A DNA stretch of 64,000 bases from Eubacteriaceae bacterium (GTDB taxonomy: Bacteria; Bacillota; Clostridia; Lachnospirales; Lachnospiraceae): assembly GCA_902362875.1 (NCBI GenBank), contig CABIYF010000003.1, forward strand, positions 62,001 through 126,000, written 5' to 3'. The notes beneath the pieces are model-generated. The model saw nothing but the letters and a program-made list of their open reading frames with translations, was not told the DNA's origin and ran no database searches. The translations under genes and the position numbers were made by a program. Positions 18,803-28,358 of this stretch are shown here, piece by piece; positions within the stretch are counted from its first letter, which is position 1, and each line of letters begins with the position of its first letter.

Positions 18803-20485
18803 TTAATTATTCGCAGCGAGGGCCTCATTCTCAGCAGCAAGCATTTCATCTTCATCTTCGTCACTCATAGAGTATGCGATATTCACACTATGATCAGCGA
18901 TACGCTCTAATTCAGAAAGCATATCAGAGAATAATAAACCAGCTCTTGGCTCACAGTCACCTTTGGCAAGGCGCTTGATATGGTGCTTCTGGTAACGGCG
19001 TTCCATCTTATCGATGGAAGCTTCTAAAGCAGCAATCTCAGCAAGTTTATCTTCCTGTGTATTGACACCATCCTGTGCGATAAAAGTTTCTAAAGAAAGT
19101 TTTAACAGTTTAGAGACAGCATCATACATTTTTTTGATCTCTTCTTTTGCATCACCAGTAAGACCAGTGTTGTGTTTTAATTCTGTCTTTGTATAGTCTG
19201 CAAAGTTCTCAGCATGATCGCCAATTCGTTCGATATCATTGACTACATAGAACATAGAACCTAAGATCTTCTGGTCAGCTAAAGGTAAAGACAACTGGTT
19301 TGATTTTACCAGATAATCTGTGATTGCATGACTGACATTGTTGATGTCTTCTTCTCTGTGATAAATCTTGTCAAGATATTCATCAGACTGATTTAAAAAT
19401 CCTTTGATGGAGCGATCTAAATTTTCCTGTGCCATATCTGCCATACGTTTTAACTCATTTTTAGCCTGAGGAATCATGGCAGCAGGAGATTTTAAGGAAA
19501 TCTCTGTGATGTACTGTAATTCATTATGATGTACCTTCACGTCTTCTCCAGGAATGATCTTCTCGGTTAATTTAACAACCAAAGGCGTGCATGGGAACAT
19601 GAATAATACTTCAATGATCTTAAAAGTTGTATGCGCATTCGCAACACTTCGTCCAAGATTTCCACCAGAAATACTTAAGAAGAAGTTTGTGATCGGAGTT
19701 AGTGCGATACTAAGACCTGTGAAAATAATGATACTTCCAAATACATTAAATAAGAAATGGATCATCGCAGCACGTTTTGCACCTTTGTTACCACTTAAGC
19801 TAGCAAGCAGTGCAGATACACAAGATCCCATATTACATCCAAGGATAATAAAAAAGCAGATTGGAAGGCTTAACAATCCCTGAGATGCCATCAAAAGAAC
19901 GATACTTACAGTAACAGAAGAACTCTGCAAGATCGCAGTCATGATAAATCCAAACAATACTCCAAGGAAATGGTTATCTAATGTCTGAAGATAAGAGGTG
20001 ATCAAAGGTGAATCCCTTAACACAGACATAGCACTTGACATGGAAGTTAAACCCATAAATAAAACACCAAATCCAAGAACAACTTCTCCAACTTTCTGAA
20101 CGGTAGGATTATTCATAAATAATACCATGATAACACCAGCCATCAAAAAGACAGGTGCAACCTCAGAAAGGTTAAAAGATACAAGCTGGGAAGTAACAGT
20201 AGTACCAATATTGGCACCAAGAATAACTCCAGCAGCCTGAGACAGGTTCATAAGTCCTGCATTTACAAAGCTTACTACCATAACGGTAGCAGCACTAGAA
20301 GACTGGATAATAGCTGTAAAAAAGATTCCGACTAACATACCGGTCAAACGGTTTGTAGTAAATATTTCAAGAATCCGGCGAAGCTTAGCACCTGCAGCTT
20401 TCTCAAGTCCATCGCTCATCAGTTTCATTCCATAAAGAAAGAGGCCAAGGCCTCCCATCAGAGCAAGTATGATAGTATAGTCCAT
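18803..20485 (-). CDS. Na/Pi cotransporter family protein with PhoU-like domain
   Basis: Membrane protein of 560 residues. Two inverted Na/Pi-cotransporter repeats carry QSSSAATV near residue 62 and QSSSVTVSIVLL near 187, with GANIGTTVTSQ between them. About eight membrane spans are followed by a cytoplasmic helical PhoU-like region (about residues 340-550; RIGDHAEN, RIADHSVN). The family is linked to sodium-coupled phosphate uptake or to phosphate/c-di-AMP-related control. Reverse-strand start at 20485 behind AAAAAGGAG. The region upstream holds four hexamers at 11-base intervals resembling a Pho box. Confidence 0.9.
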   Translation of the reverse strand: MDYTIILALMGGLGLFLYGMKLMSDGLEKAAGAKLRRILEIFTTNRLTGMLVGIFFTAIIQSSSAATVMVVSFVNAGLMNLSQAAGVILGANIGTTVTSQLVSFNLSEVAPVFLMAGVIMVLFMNNPTVQKVGEVVLGFGVLFMGLTSMSSAMSVLRDSPLITSYLQTLDNHFLGVLFGFIMTAILQSSSVTVSIVLLMASQGLLSLPICFFIILGCNMGSCVSALLASLSGNKGAKRAAMIHFLFNVFGSIIIFTGLSIALTPITNFFLSISGGNLGRSVANAHTTFKIIEVLFMFPCTPLVVKLTEKIIPGEDVKVHHNELQYITEISLKSPAAMIPQAKNELKRMADMAQENLDRSIKGFLNQSDEYLDKIYHREEDINNVSHAITDYLVKSNQLSLPLADQKILGSMFYVVNDIERIGDHAENFADYTKTELKHNTGLTGDAKEEIKKMYDAVSKLLKLSLETFIAQDGVNTQEDKLAEIAALEASIDKMERRYQKHHIKRLAKGDCEPRAGLLFSDMLSELERIADHSVNIAYSMSDEDEDEMLAAENEALAANN

Positions 20486-20501
20486 ACGACGTTTCTCCTT
20501 T

Positions 20502-20540
20502 TTAACAATAACTTAACACAAACTTTACTTTTATTTTACT
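20502..20540. promoter_or_regulatory. Pho-box-like array of four hexamers
   Basis: On the plus strand TTAACA (20502), TTAACA (20513), TTTACT (20524) and TTTACT (20535) recur exactly every 11 bases. Bacillus PhoP sites are TTAACA-like hexamers with the same period. It lies in the leader and -10 region of the phosphate-transporter gene, which would fit repression more than activation. Confidence 0.4.
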
Positions 20541-20561
20541 TTATATAGGACATGCTGACAA
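20533..20561 (-). promoter_or_regulatory. Promoter of the Na/Pi transporter gene
   Basis: Reading the minus strand: TTGTCA (20561-20556), a 17-base spacer, TAAAAT (20538-20533), with predicted start near 20526. The -10 box overlaps the last Pho-like hexamer. Confidence 0.55.
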
Positions 20562-20773
20562 GAAAAATTTTGATTTGTAGTTTGAAAGGTAGTCGTTGGG
20601 ACTGTATATGAGAAAAACGAAATAATCACATAGAAGATCCAGACCATGAAATTTCACTCGCTGTTTTGAATGGTCGCTGATTCGCGATTTGTAAAAAACG
20701 CTCTTAAAATCTGCGTGTTGCCACCGAGATAGGATAAATATTTGTTCTTAGCTTATTTCTATCTCTTACAACA
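20562..20773. other. Non-coding stretch with no recognised element
   Basis: About 210 bases between the divergent promoters. No start codon with a ribosome site opens a useful frame on either strand. The middle (about 20640-20730) has more CG dinucleotides (CACTCGCTG, GGTCGCTGATTCGCGA, AAAACGCTC) than its AT-rich surroundings. It may be a decayed element or an unrecognised RNA. Confidence 0.3.
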
Positions 20774-20802
20774 TTGCACGACTCATTCAAATTTGTTATA
20801 AT
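20774..20802 (+). promoter_or_regulatory. Promoter of miaB-mutS-mutL
   Basis: TTGCAC (20774-20779), a 17-base spacer and TATAAT (20797-20802). Expected start near 20809, 47 bases before miaB. Confidence 0.75.
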
Positions 20803-20855
20803 CAAAGATACTGTAAAAATAGAGATGAATTACACAAAGTAGGAGAAACAATAGA

Positions 20856-22268
20856 ATGGAACAGTTAAAGAACGAGTCGTCAAGACAGTACGAATATATG
20901 GAAGAAATGAAAAAATGGGTTCAGAAGAAGTCTGAAGAATTAGGAAGAAAATTAACATGCCATGTAACCACATTTGGCTGTCAGATGAATGAGAAGGACT
21001 CAGAAAAATTACTAGGAATCTTAGAAACGATCGGATATGAAGAAGTAGAAACAGAAGAAGCAGATTTTCTGATCTTTAATACATGTACAGTTCGTGAGAA
21101 TGCCAATACAAAGTTATACGGACATTTAGGACAGGTTAAGAAGATGAAAGAGAGAAATCCACAGATGATGATCGGGTTATGTGGATGTATGATGCAGGAA
21201 GAGCATGTGATTGAGAAGATTCGTACAAGTTACAAATTTGTAGATATTATTTTTGGAACACATAATATCTTTAAATTAGCAGAATTATTAAAGGCAAGAG
21301 TTGATTCCAAAGGAATGATCGTTGATATCTGGAAAGATACAGACCAGATCGTGGAAGATCTTCCAAGTGATCGTAAATTCTCTTTTAAATGTGGAGTGAA
21401 TATCATGTATGGATGCAATAACTTCTGCAGTTACTGTATCGTGCCATATGTAAGAGGAAGAGAGAGAAGCCGTAAGCCGGAAGATATCGTAAAAGAAGTA
21501 AAACAGGTGGTATCAGAAGGTGTCAAAGAGGTTATGCTTCTTGGGCAGAATGTAAACTCTTACGGAAAGACATTAGAAGAACCAATGTCATTTGCCCAGT
21601 TATTAAGAGAAGTAGAGAAGGTTGAAGGATTAGAAAGAATCCGTTTTATGACACCACATCCAAAGGATTTATCCGATGATCTGATCGAAGTGATGGCAAC
21701 AAGTAAGAAGGTCTGCAAACATATGCATCTTCCAATGCAGTCAGGAAGCAGCCGTCTGTTAAAATTAATGAACCGTCATTATACAAAAGAACAGTATGTG
21801 GCACTTGCCAAGAAGATTCAGGAGAGAATTCCTGGAGTGTCATTTACAACAGATATCATTGTAGGATTCCCTGGAGAGACAGAGGAAGATTTTGAAGAGA
21901 CATTAGATGTTGTTAGAGAAGTTGGATTTGACAGTGCATACACCTATGTATATTCCAAACGTTCCGGAACACCAGCAGCAAGCATGGATGACCAGATTGA
22001 TAAAGATGTCATCAAAGACCGCTTTGACAGACTTCTTGCCTTACTAAAAGAGACATCTGCAAAGAATTGTAAGAAGAAAGTTGGAGATATCGAGAGAGTT
22101 CTGATCGAAGAGGAAAATACACATGAAGAAGGAATGTTAACAGGAAGACTGGAAAATAACCTGTTAGTTCATTTCAAGGGATGCAAAGAACAGATCGGTA
22201 CAATGGCTGATGTCAAATTAGTTGAGGAAAAAGGTTTCTATTATATGGGAGAGCAGATCCATGGCTAA
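20856..22268 (+). CDS. miaB: tRNA-2-methylthio-N6-dimethylallyladenosine synthase
   Basis: Radical SAM methylthiotransferase that converts i6A37 to ms2i6A37 in tRNA. 470 residues. The N-terminal domain has the three conserved cysteines (TFGCQMNEKDS, NTCTVREN, LCGCMMQ). The radical SAM cluster CNNFCSYC is near residue 188, followed by VPYVRGRERSR. The C-terminal TRAM domain runs to the end. It starts at 20856 behind AGGAG. Its last 8 bases overlap mutS. MiaA, which makes the i6A substrate, is encoded in the same gene run at 27.4 kb. Confidence 0.96.
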   Translation: MEQLKNESSRQYEYMEEMKKWVQKKSEELGRKLTCHVTTFGCQMNEKDSEKLLGILETIGYEEVETEEADFLIFNTCTVRENANTKLYGHLGQVKKMKERNPQMMIGLCGCMMQEEHVIEKIRTSYKFVDIIFGTHNIFKLAELLKARVDSKGMIVDIWKDTDQIVEDLPSDRKFSFKCGVNIMYGCNNFCSYCIVPYVRGRERSRKPEDIVKEVKQVVSEGVKEVMLLGQNVNSYGKTLEEPMSFAQLLREVEKVEGLERIRFMTPHPKDLSDDLIEVMATSKKVCKHMHLPMQSGSSRLLKLMNRHYTKEQYVALAKKIQERIPGVSFTTDIIVGFPGETEEDFEETLDVVREVGFDSAYTYVYSKRSGTPAASMDDQIDKDVIKDRFDRLLALLKETSAKNCKKKVGDIERVLIEEENTHEEGMLTGRLENNLLVHFKGCKEQIGTMADVKLVEEKGFYYMGEQIHG

Positions 22269-24888
22269 AAAAGGAAAACTTACACCGATGATGCAGCAGT
22301 ATATGCAGATCAAAGAAGAGAATAAGGACTGTATCTTATTCTATCGTCTCGGGGATTTCTACGAGATGTTCTTTGATGATGCACTGACAGCATCCAAAGA
22401 ATTAGAGATTACATTAACAGGAAAGAACTGTGGACTTGAGGAGCGCGCACCAATGTGTGGCGTTCCTTATCACGCTGTGGATTCTTATTTAAACAAACTA
22501 GTAGAAAAAGGATACAAAGTTGGAATCTGTGAACAAGTGGAAAATCCAAGTCAGGCAAAAGGAATCGTCAAACGAGAGATCGTGCGTATCGTAACACCAG
22601 GAACGAACATTTCACAGCAGAGCCTTGACGATGAGAAGAATAACTATCTGATGTGTATCTTTGCAAATGATGGAAGTTACGGAATCTCATTCGTGGATGT
22701 TACAACAGGGGATTTCAGAACTACATCCATGGACAGTTTAGCGAAAGTCAGGGATGAGATCTTTAAATTTGAGCCGGCAGAGATCATTTGCAATGATGCA
22801 TTTTTGATCAGCGGCATGGATTTTGATTACTTAAAAGACAAGATGTCCATCGTGATCTCAAGTATTGAGCCATACCATTTTGATGAAGAACAGGCTCAGG
22901 AGCGGATCAAGCGACAGTTTAAAGTAGGAAATTTGGAAGGACTTGGACTTGTGGATTATCCAATGGGTGTGATCGCAACTGGTGCATTGCTTGGATATCT
23001 TCACGAGACACAGAAGAGTTCCCTGGATCATCTGATGCATATTGAAGCCTATGAGACAAGTGAATTTATGATCATTGACAGTTCCAGCCGCAGAAACTTA
23101 GAACTTTGTGAGACATTACGTGATAAACAGAAAAAAGGTTCTCTCTTATGGGTCTTAGATAAGACAAAGACAGCCATGGGTGCCAGAATGTTAAGAAATA
23201 TGGTAGAGCAGCCACTGGTTGACAAGAAAAAGATCGAAGAAAGATACGATGCGATCACAACACTTACGAATCAGACGATCGTGAGAGAAGAATTAAGAGA
23301 ATACTTAAATCCGATTTACGATCTGGAACGTCTGATGACAAAAGTAAGTTACAAGACAGCAAACCCAAGAGATATGATCGCATTTAAAACGTCGCTCGAA
23401 CTGTTACCAGCGATCAAAACAATCCTTGAAGAATGCAAAGATCCATTATTATCAGGGTTAAGAGAAGATTTAGATCCGCTGGAAGATATTCATGACCTGT
23501 TAGAAGATTCTATCATTGAAGAACCACCGCTTGCCATCAAAGAAGGCGGAATCATCAAAGAAGGATTCAAAGATGATATTGATAAATTAAAACGTGCCAA
23601 AACAGAAGGAAAACAGTGGTTGATGGAACTTGAGGAAAGGGAACGAGAGAAAACTGGAATCAAGAACTTAAAGATTAAGTTTAATAAAGTATTTGGCTAC
23701 TATTTGGATGTCACAAACTCCTACAAAGATATGGTGCCGGATTATTATATCCGCAAGCAGACACTGGCGAATTCCGAGCGTTACACAACCGAAGAATTAA
23801 ACCAGCTGGCAGATACGATCCTAGGTTCCGAAGACCGTCTGTATGCGTTAGAATATGAAACTTATGTTACGATTCGTGAAACATTAGCAGGAGAGATGGA
23901 GCGAATCTCAAGAACAGCGAATGTGATCGCGCAGATTGATGCAATGGCATCTCTTGCCTATGTCGCAGAACGCAATCATTTTGTACGTCCAAAATTAAAT
24001 GTCAGAGGTACAATTGATATCAAAGATGGAAGACACCCGGTTGTAGAACAGGTGATTCCAAATGATATGTTTATCTCTAATGATACATATCTTGATAACA
24101 AGAAGAATCGTGTAGCGATCATCACGGGACCAAACATGGCAGGTAAATCAACCTATATGAGACAGGTTGCCCTGATCGTATTAATGGCACAGATCGGTTC
24201 CTTTGTACCAGCTGCGAAAGCAAATATCGGTATTGTAGACCGTATCTTTACAAGAGTCGGAGCTTCTGATGACCTTGCTTCCGGACAGAGTACATTTATG
24301 GTTGAGATGAGTGAAGTTGCCAATATTTTAAGAAATGCAACAAAAAACAGCTTGCTGATCTTAGATGAGATCGGACGTGGAACAAGTACATTTGACGGGT
24401 TATCCATTGCATGGGCAGTTGTGGAATATATCAGTAATTCCAAGCTTCTCGGTGCAAAAACATTGTTTGCAACGCATTATCATGAACTGACAGAATTAGA
24501 AGGCAAAATCGACAGTGTACATAACTACTGTATCGCGGTCAAAGAACAGGGAGATGATATTGTGTTCCTGCGTAAGATCGTTAAGGGCGGTGCAGACAAG
24601 AGTTATGGAGTTCAGGTAGCAAAACTTGCAGGTGTTCCAGATGCGGTCATCAATCGTGCAAAAGAGATCGCGAGAGAATTAGAAGAACATGACCTGACAT
24701 CAGGTGCAAAAGATATTCAGCCATATGGAGAAGCCGAACAGTTAAGTTTTTTCAGGGAAAGCGATGAGCCGACGATGGAACATCCATTTATGGCAGAATT
24801 AAGGGAAAAAGATCTTTCCGACATGACACCACTGGAAGCATTAAATTACCTGTATGTATTACAGGAAAAGTTAAAGAACGAGGAGTAA
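22261..24888 (+). CDS. mutS: DNA mismatch repair protein MutS
   Basis: Mismatch-recognising ATPase; 875 residues, normal length. The N-terminal mismatch-binding motif YRLGDFYEMFFDDA has the Phe-x-Glu wedge. Connector, lever and clamp domains follow. The ATPase has Walker A GPNMAGKSTYMRQ near 622 and DEIGRGTSTFDG near 701. I set the start at the ATG at 22261, which overlaps the miaB stop by 8 bases with GGGAGAG upstream; an in-frame start at 22222 lies inside miaB. mutL starts 3 bases after the stop. Confidence 0.97.
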   Translation: MAKKGKLTPMMQQYMQIKEENKDCILFYRLGDFYEMFFDDALTASKELEITLTGKNCGLEERAPMCGVPYHAVDSYLNKLVEKGYKVGICEQVENPSQAKGIVKREIVRIVTPGTNISQQSLDDEKNNYLMCIFANDGSYGISFVDVTTGDFRTTSMDSLAKVRDEIFKFEPAEIICNDAFLISGMDFDYLKDKMSIVISSIEPYHFDEEQAQERIKRQFKVGNLEGLGLVDYPMGVIATGALLGYLHETQKSSLDHLMHIEAYETSEFMIIDSSSRRNLELCETLRDKQKKGSLLWVLDKTKTAMGARMLRNMVEQPLVDKKKIEERYDAITTLTNQTIVREELREYLNPIYDLERLMTKVSYKTANPRDMIAFKTSLELLPAIKTILEECKDPLLSGLREDLDPLEDIHDLLEDSIIEEPPLAIKEGGIIKEGFKDDIDKLKRAKTEGKQWLMELEEREREKTGIKNLKIKFNKVFGYYLDVTNSYKDMVPDYYIRKQTLANSERYTTEELNQLADTILGSEDRLYALEYETYVTIRETLAGEMERISRTANVIAQIDAMASLAYVAERNHFVRPKLNVRGTIDIKDGRHPVVEQVIPNDMFISNDTYLDNKKNRVAIITGPNMAGKSTYMRQVALIVLMAQIGSFVPAAKANIGIVDRIFTRVGASDDLASGQSTFMVEMSEVANILRNATKNSLLILDEIGRGTSTFDGLSIAWAVVEYISNSKLLGAKTLFATHYHELTELEGKIDSVHNYCIAVKEQGDDIVFLRKIVKGGADKSYGVQVAKLAGVPDAVINRAKEIARELEEHDLTSGAKDIQPYGEAEQLSFFRESDEPTMEHPFMAELREKDLSDMTPLEALNYLYVLQEKLKNEE

Positions 24889-24891
24889 TTT

Positions 24892-26988
24892 ATGGCGAAG
24901 ATACAATTACTGGATCAAAAGACAATCGATAATATCGCAGCAGGAGAGGTTATTGAACGGCCGGCTTCTGTTGTAAAAGAACTTGTGGAAAATGCGGTCG
25001 ATGCCAATGCAAATGCGATCACAGTTGAGATCAAAGACGGCGGAATGACATTGATCAGGGTAACCGATAATGGAATTGGAATCCCAAAAGATCAGATAAA
25101 GACTGCATTTTTGCGCCATGCAACAAGCAAGATCCGTTCGGTTGAAGATCTTTTAAGTGTATCTTCTTTAGGTTTCCGAGGAGAGGCATTATCAAGTATC
25201 AGCGCCGTTGCACAGGTTGAACTGGTAACGAAGACTGCAGAAAGTTTCAGCGGAGTATCCTATAAGATCTATGGAGGCGAAGAAGAAGCTTTTGATGATA
25301 TTGGAGCACCTGATGGAACGACATTTCTGGTAAAGAACCTGTTTTATAATACACCAGCAAGAAGAAAGTTCTTAAAGAGTGCGACAACCGAAGCAGGATA
25401 TGTGGAACAGATGATGGTACACATTGCCTTAAGCCATCCGGAAATCTCCTTTAAATTTATTCATAATAATAAAAATAAGATTTATACTTCTGGAAATGGA
25501 AAAGTCAAAGATATCATTTATCATATCTATGGAAGAGACGTGGCAGGAGCGTTGATTCCTGTAGAAGCACAAAATGAAGATGTCAAAGTCACAGGATTTG
25601 TAGCAAAACCATATGTTTCCAGAGGAAACAGAAACTATGAGAGCTATTTTATCAATGGAAGATATATTAAGAGTTCGATCATTTACAAGGCGATTGAGGA
25701 AGGATACCGTACTTTTACGATGAAGCATAGATATCCTTTTGTGTGCCTTGATTTTAAAATCAATCAGGAATTACTGGATGTCAATGTCCATCCGACGAAG
25801 ATGGAGATTCGTTTCCGAAATGGAAGAGAGATTTATGAACTGGTTGTGGATACAGTCAGAGCAGCATTGCTTCAGAAAGATCTGGTGCAGGATGTATTAA
25901 GAGAGACACCGAAGAAGAAAGAACTGCCGAGGACAAAAGAAGTGAAAAAGCCAGAGCCATTTGAGGTGAACCGAAGGAAAGAAGAGGTTCAGAAGATGGA
26001 TCAGACGATGAAGAATTTTGCACAAGTTCAGCAAAATCAGACGAATCAGCAAGGGCAAGGTGTGCAGCAGATTGAAAAGCCGTCAGCTGCAGCAAAGGCA
26101 GTAGAATATAGAGTAGCACCTGAGGGTATGAAACAAGATCAGTTAAAGAAGGAAACGACAGGAAAGGATGCGATCAAAGAGGCTGCAAAAGGAACTACAG
26201 ATGTAGAAAAAGAAATTAAGCCAGGACAACAGCCACACACTGTGAAGAAAACACAGACAATCAGCGAATCATCCCAAACCGTAAAGAAACCAACCTACGC
26301 AGGTTTAAATTACAACACCCAGAAAAAAGAATTTCCACAATACAAGACCGATGAATTAAGCAGTAACCAGATGACATTAAGAGAAGACCCAGTCTTTTCC
26401 GTACAGGCAAGACCTGACCGCAAGATCTTAGGACAGCTCTTTAAGACATACTGGCTGATTGAATACGAAGACCAGTTATTTATCATGGACCAGCATGCAG
26501 CACATGAGAAGGTCAATTATGAAAGGCTGATGAAGAATTTCAAAGAAAAAGAAATCTACAGCCAGAGATTAGAACCGCCAATGGTTGTGACGGTTTCCAT
26601 GATGGAAGCAGAGGCATTAACAAGATACAAAGATGCATTTGCAGGGTTAGGATTTACGATCGAATCTTTTGGCGGAAATGAATATTGTATCCGTGAAGTT
26701 CCAGCCAATCTCTATGGAATCGGGGAAAGAGACTTATTTATGGAACTTCTAGATGCAGTCAGTCAGGAAAATGGAACTTTGGATACCGAAGTGATCGCAA
26801 GTAAGATTGCGACAATGGCATGTAAGATGTCAATCAAAGGAAACCAGAAAGTATCGTTGATGGAAGTGGAACATCTCTTAGATGAACTGATGGAACTTGA
26901 GAATCCATACCAATGCCCACACGGAAGACCAACGATCATCAAGATGAGCAAATATGAGATAGATAAGAAGTTTAAGAGAATTGTGTAG
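24892..26988 (+). CDS. mutL: DNA mismatch repair protein MutL (endonuclease type)
   Basis: MutS partner; 698 residues. N-terminal GHKL ATPase motifs: ENAVDANANA, DNGIGI, GFRGEALSSI. A Gln/Lys-rich low-complexity linker spans about 345-500. The C-terminal dimerisation/endonuclease domain has DQHAAHEKVNYERL near 532, ACKMSIKGNQ and CPHGRPT, the metal-site motifs of MutL proteins that nick DNA in organisms without MutH. It starts at 24892 behind AGGAG. cdd follows 25 bases later. Confidence 0.96.
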   Translation: MAKIQLLDQKTIDNIAAGEVIERPASVVKELVENAVDANANAITVEIKDGGMTLIRVTDNGIGIPKDQIKTAFLRHATSKIRSVEDLLSVSSLGFRGEALSSISAVAQVELVTKTAESFSGVSYKIYGGEEEAFDDIGAPDGTTFLVKNLFYNTPARRKFLKSATTEAGYVEQMMVHIALSHPEISFKFIHNNKNKIYTSGNGKVKDIIYHIYGRDVAGALIPVEAQNEDVKVTGFVAKPYVSRGNRNYESYFINGRYIKSSIIYKAIEEGYRTFTMKHRYPFVCLDFKINQELLDVNVHPTKMEIRFRNGREIYELVVDTVRAALLQKDLVQDVLRETPKKKELPRTKEVKKPEPFEVNRRKEEVQKMDQTMKNFAQVQQNQTNQQGQGVQQIEKPSAAAKAVEYRVAPEGMKQDQLKKETTGKDAIKEAAKGTTDVEKEIKPGQQPHTVKKTQTISESSQTVKKPTYAGLNYNTQKKEFPQYKTDELSSNQMTLREDPVFSVQARPDRKILGQLFKTYWLIEYEDQLFIMDQHAAHEKVNYERLMKNFKEKEIYSQRLEPPMVVTVSMMEAEALTRYKDAFAGLGFTIESFGGNEYCIREVPANLYGIGERDLFMELLDAVSQENGTLDTEVIASKIATMACKMSIKGNQKVSLMEVEHLLDELMELENPYQCPHGRPTIIKMSKYEIDKKFKRIV

Positions 26989-27013
26989 GGAAGTCAGAAA
27001 AGGAGGCGCGACG

Positions 27014-27391
27014 ATGACAGATCAGGAATTATTAAATTTAGCAGATAAAGCAAAACAAAAAGCATATGCACCATATTCCAGATTTCAGGTAGGGGCAGCA
27101 ATCCTTACAAAAGAAGGAAAAGTATTTACAGGATGCAATGTGGAGAATTCTTCTTATGGAGCAGCCATCTGTGCAGAAAGAACAGCAGCAGTCAAGGCAG
27201 TCAGTGAAGGATACCATGATTTTGAAGTGATCGCGATCGCATCCAATGGAAGCGATAAAGAAACCGTTTATCCATGCGGAATCTGCCGACAGTTTCTACA
27301 TGAATTTAATCCAGAACTCAAAGTGATCTGTCAAAGCCCTGATGGATTTGAAACATATCGATTATCAGAACTTATGCCGAAAGGATTTTAA
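27014..27391 (+). CDS. cdd: Cytidine deaminase
   Basis: Zinc enzyme that deaminates (deoxy)cytidine to (deoxy)uridine for pyrimidine salvage. 125 residues, typical of the small tetrameric class. Zinc and catalytic residues are in GAAICAERTA (Cys-Ala-Glu) and PCGICRQFLHEF. FQVGAAI and NVENSSYGA bind substrate. The start at 27014 follows AAAGGAGG; an in-frame TTG at 26981 overlaps mutL and is unlikely. miaA starts 4 bases after the stop. Confidence 0.95.
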   Translation: MTDQELLNLADKAKQKAYAPYSRFQVGAAILTKEGKVFTGCNVENSSYGAAICAERTAAVKAVSEGYHDFEVIAIASNGSDKETVYPCGICRQFLHEFNPELKVICQSPDGFETYRLSELMPKGF

Positions 27392-27395
27392 ATAG

Positions 27396-28358
27396 ATGAA
27401 ACCAATGGTAATTTTAACAGGACCGACAGCGGTTGGAAAAACAGAGTTGTCGATCCGATTAGCAAAGATCTTAGATGCAGAAATCATTTCTGCGGACTCT
27501 ATGCAGGTTTATAAGAAAATGGATATTGGAACTGCCAAGATCATGCCGGAAGAGATGGAAGGAGTCAAACATTATCTTGTAGATGAACTCGACCCGAGAG
27601 AAGAGTTCCATGTGGCGAGATTTCAGCAGATGGCAAAGGATGCCCTGAAGGAAATCTATGCAAAAGGCAAGATTCCACTGATCGTTGGTGGAACAGGATT
27701 CTATATCCAGAGTCTTCTTTATGACATTGATTTTACAAAAGAAGACGGAGATCAGGAATACAGAAAACAATTAGAAGAAAAAGCAAAAACAGAGGGAAAC
27801 GACAGTTTATACGAGATGTTAAAGCAGGTCGATCCAAAATCTACAGAAAAGATTCATAAAAATAATGTCAAACGAGTGATCCGTGCATTAGAATTTTATA
27901 AATTAAATGGATATCCGATTTCAGAACACAATGAGAAGGAAGCAGCCAAGACTTCCCCATATAATTTCGCTTATTTTGTATTAAATCACAAGAGAGAAAT
28001 CCTATATGACAGAATCAATCGCCGCGTTGATATCATGGCTGAACAAGGCCTGATCGATGAGGTCAAACGATTAAAAGAAGAAGGCTATGAGAAAGATATG
28101 GTTTCCATGCAGGGAATCGGGTATCGTCAGGTGTTTGAATATTTAGAAGGGAATATGTCACTGGAAGATACGATCGAACAGATTAAGAAAGACACCAGAC
28201 ATTTTGCAAAGCGCCAGCTGACTTGGTTTGGAAGAGAAAAAGAAGTTGTTATGGTCGACAAGTCAAAATTTGGATCAGAAGATGAAATTTTAACATACAT
28301 GCTTACAATATTAAAAGAAAAGGGGATCTACGATGGATCAGTTAAAGAACTATTATAA
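27396..28358 (+). CDS. miaA: tRNA dimethylallyltransferase
   Basis: Transfers dimethylallyl to A37 of tRNAs reading UNN codons, giving the substrate of MiaB. 320 residues, normal. P-loop GPTAVGKTELS at residues 8-18, SADSMQVYKKMDIGTAK, GGTGFYIQSLL, and the C-terminal MQGIGYRQV region. The last 26 bases overlap the next gene, indicating coupled translation. Confidence 0.96.
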   Translation: MKPMVILTGPTAVGKTELSIRLAKILDAEIISADSMQVYKKMDIGTAKIMPEEMEGVKHYLVDELDPREEFHVARFQQMAKDALKEIYAKGKIPLIVGGTGFYIQSLLYDIDFTKEDGDQEYRKQLEEKAKTEGNDSLYEMLKQVDPKSTEKIHKNNVKRVIRALEFYKLNGYPISEHNEKEAAKTSPYNFAYFVLNHKREILYDRINRRVDIMAEQGLIDEVKRLKEEGYEKDMVSMQGIGYRQVFEYLEGNMSLEDTIEQIKKDTRHFAKRQLTWFGREKEVVMVDKSKFGSEDEILTYMLTILKEKGIYDGSVKELL

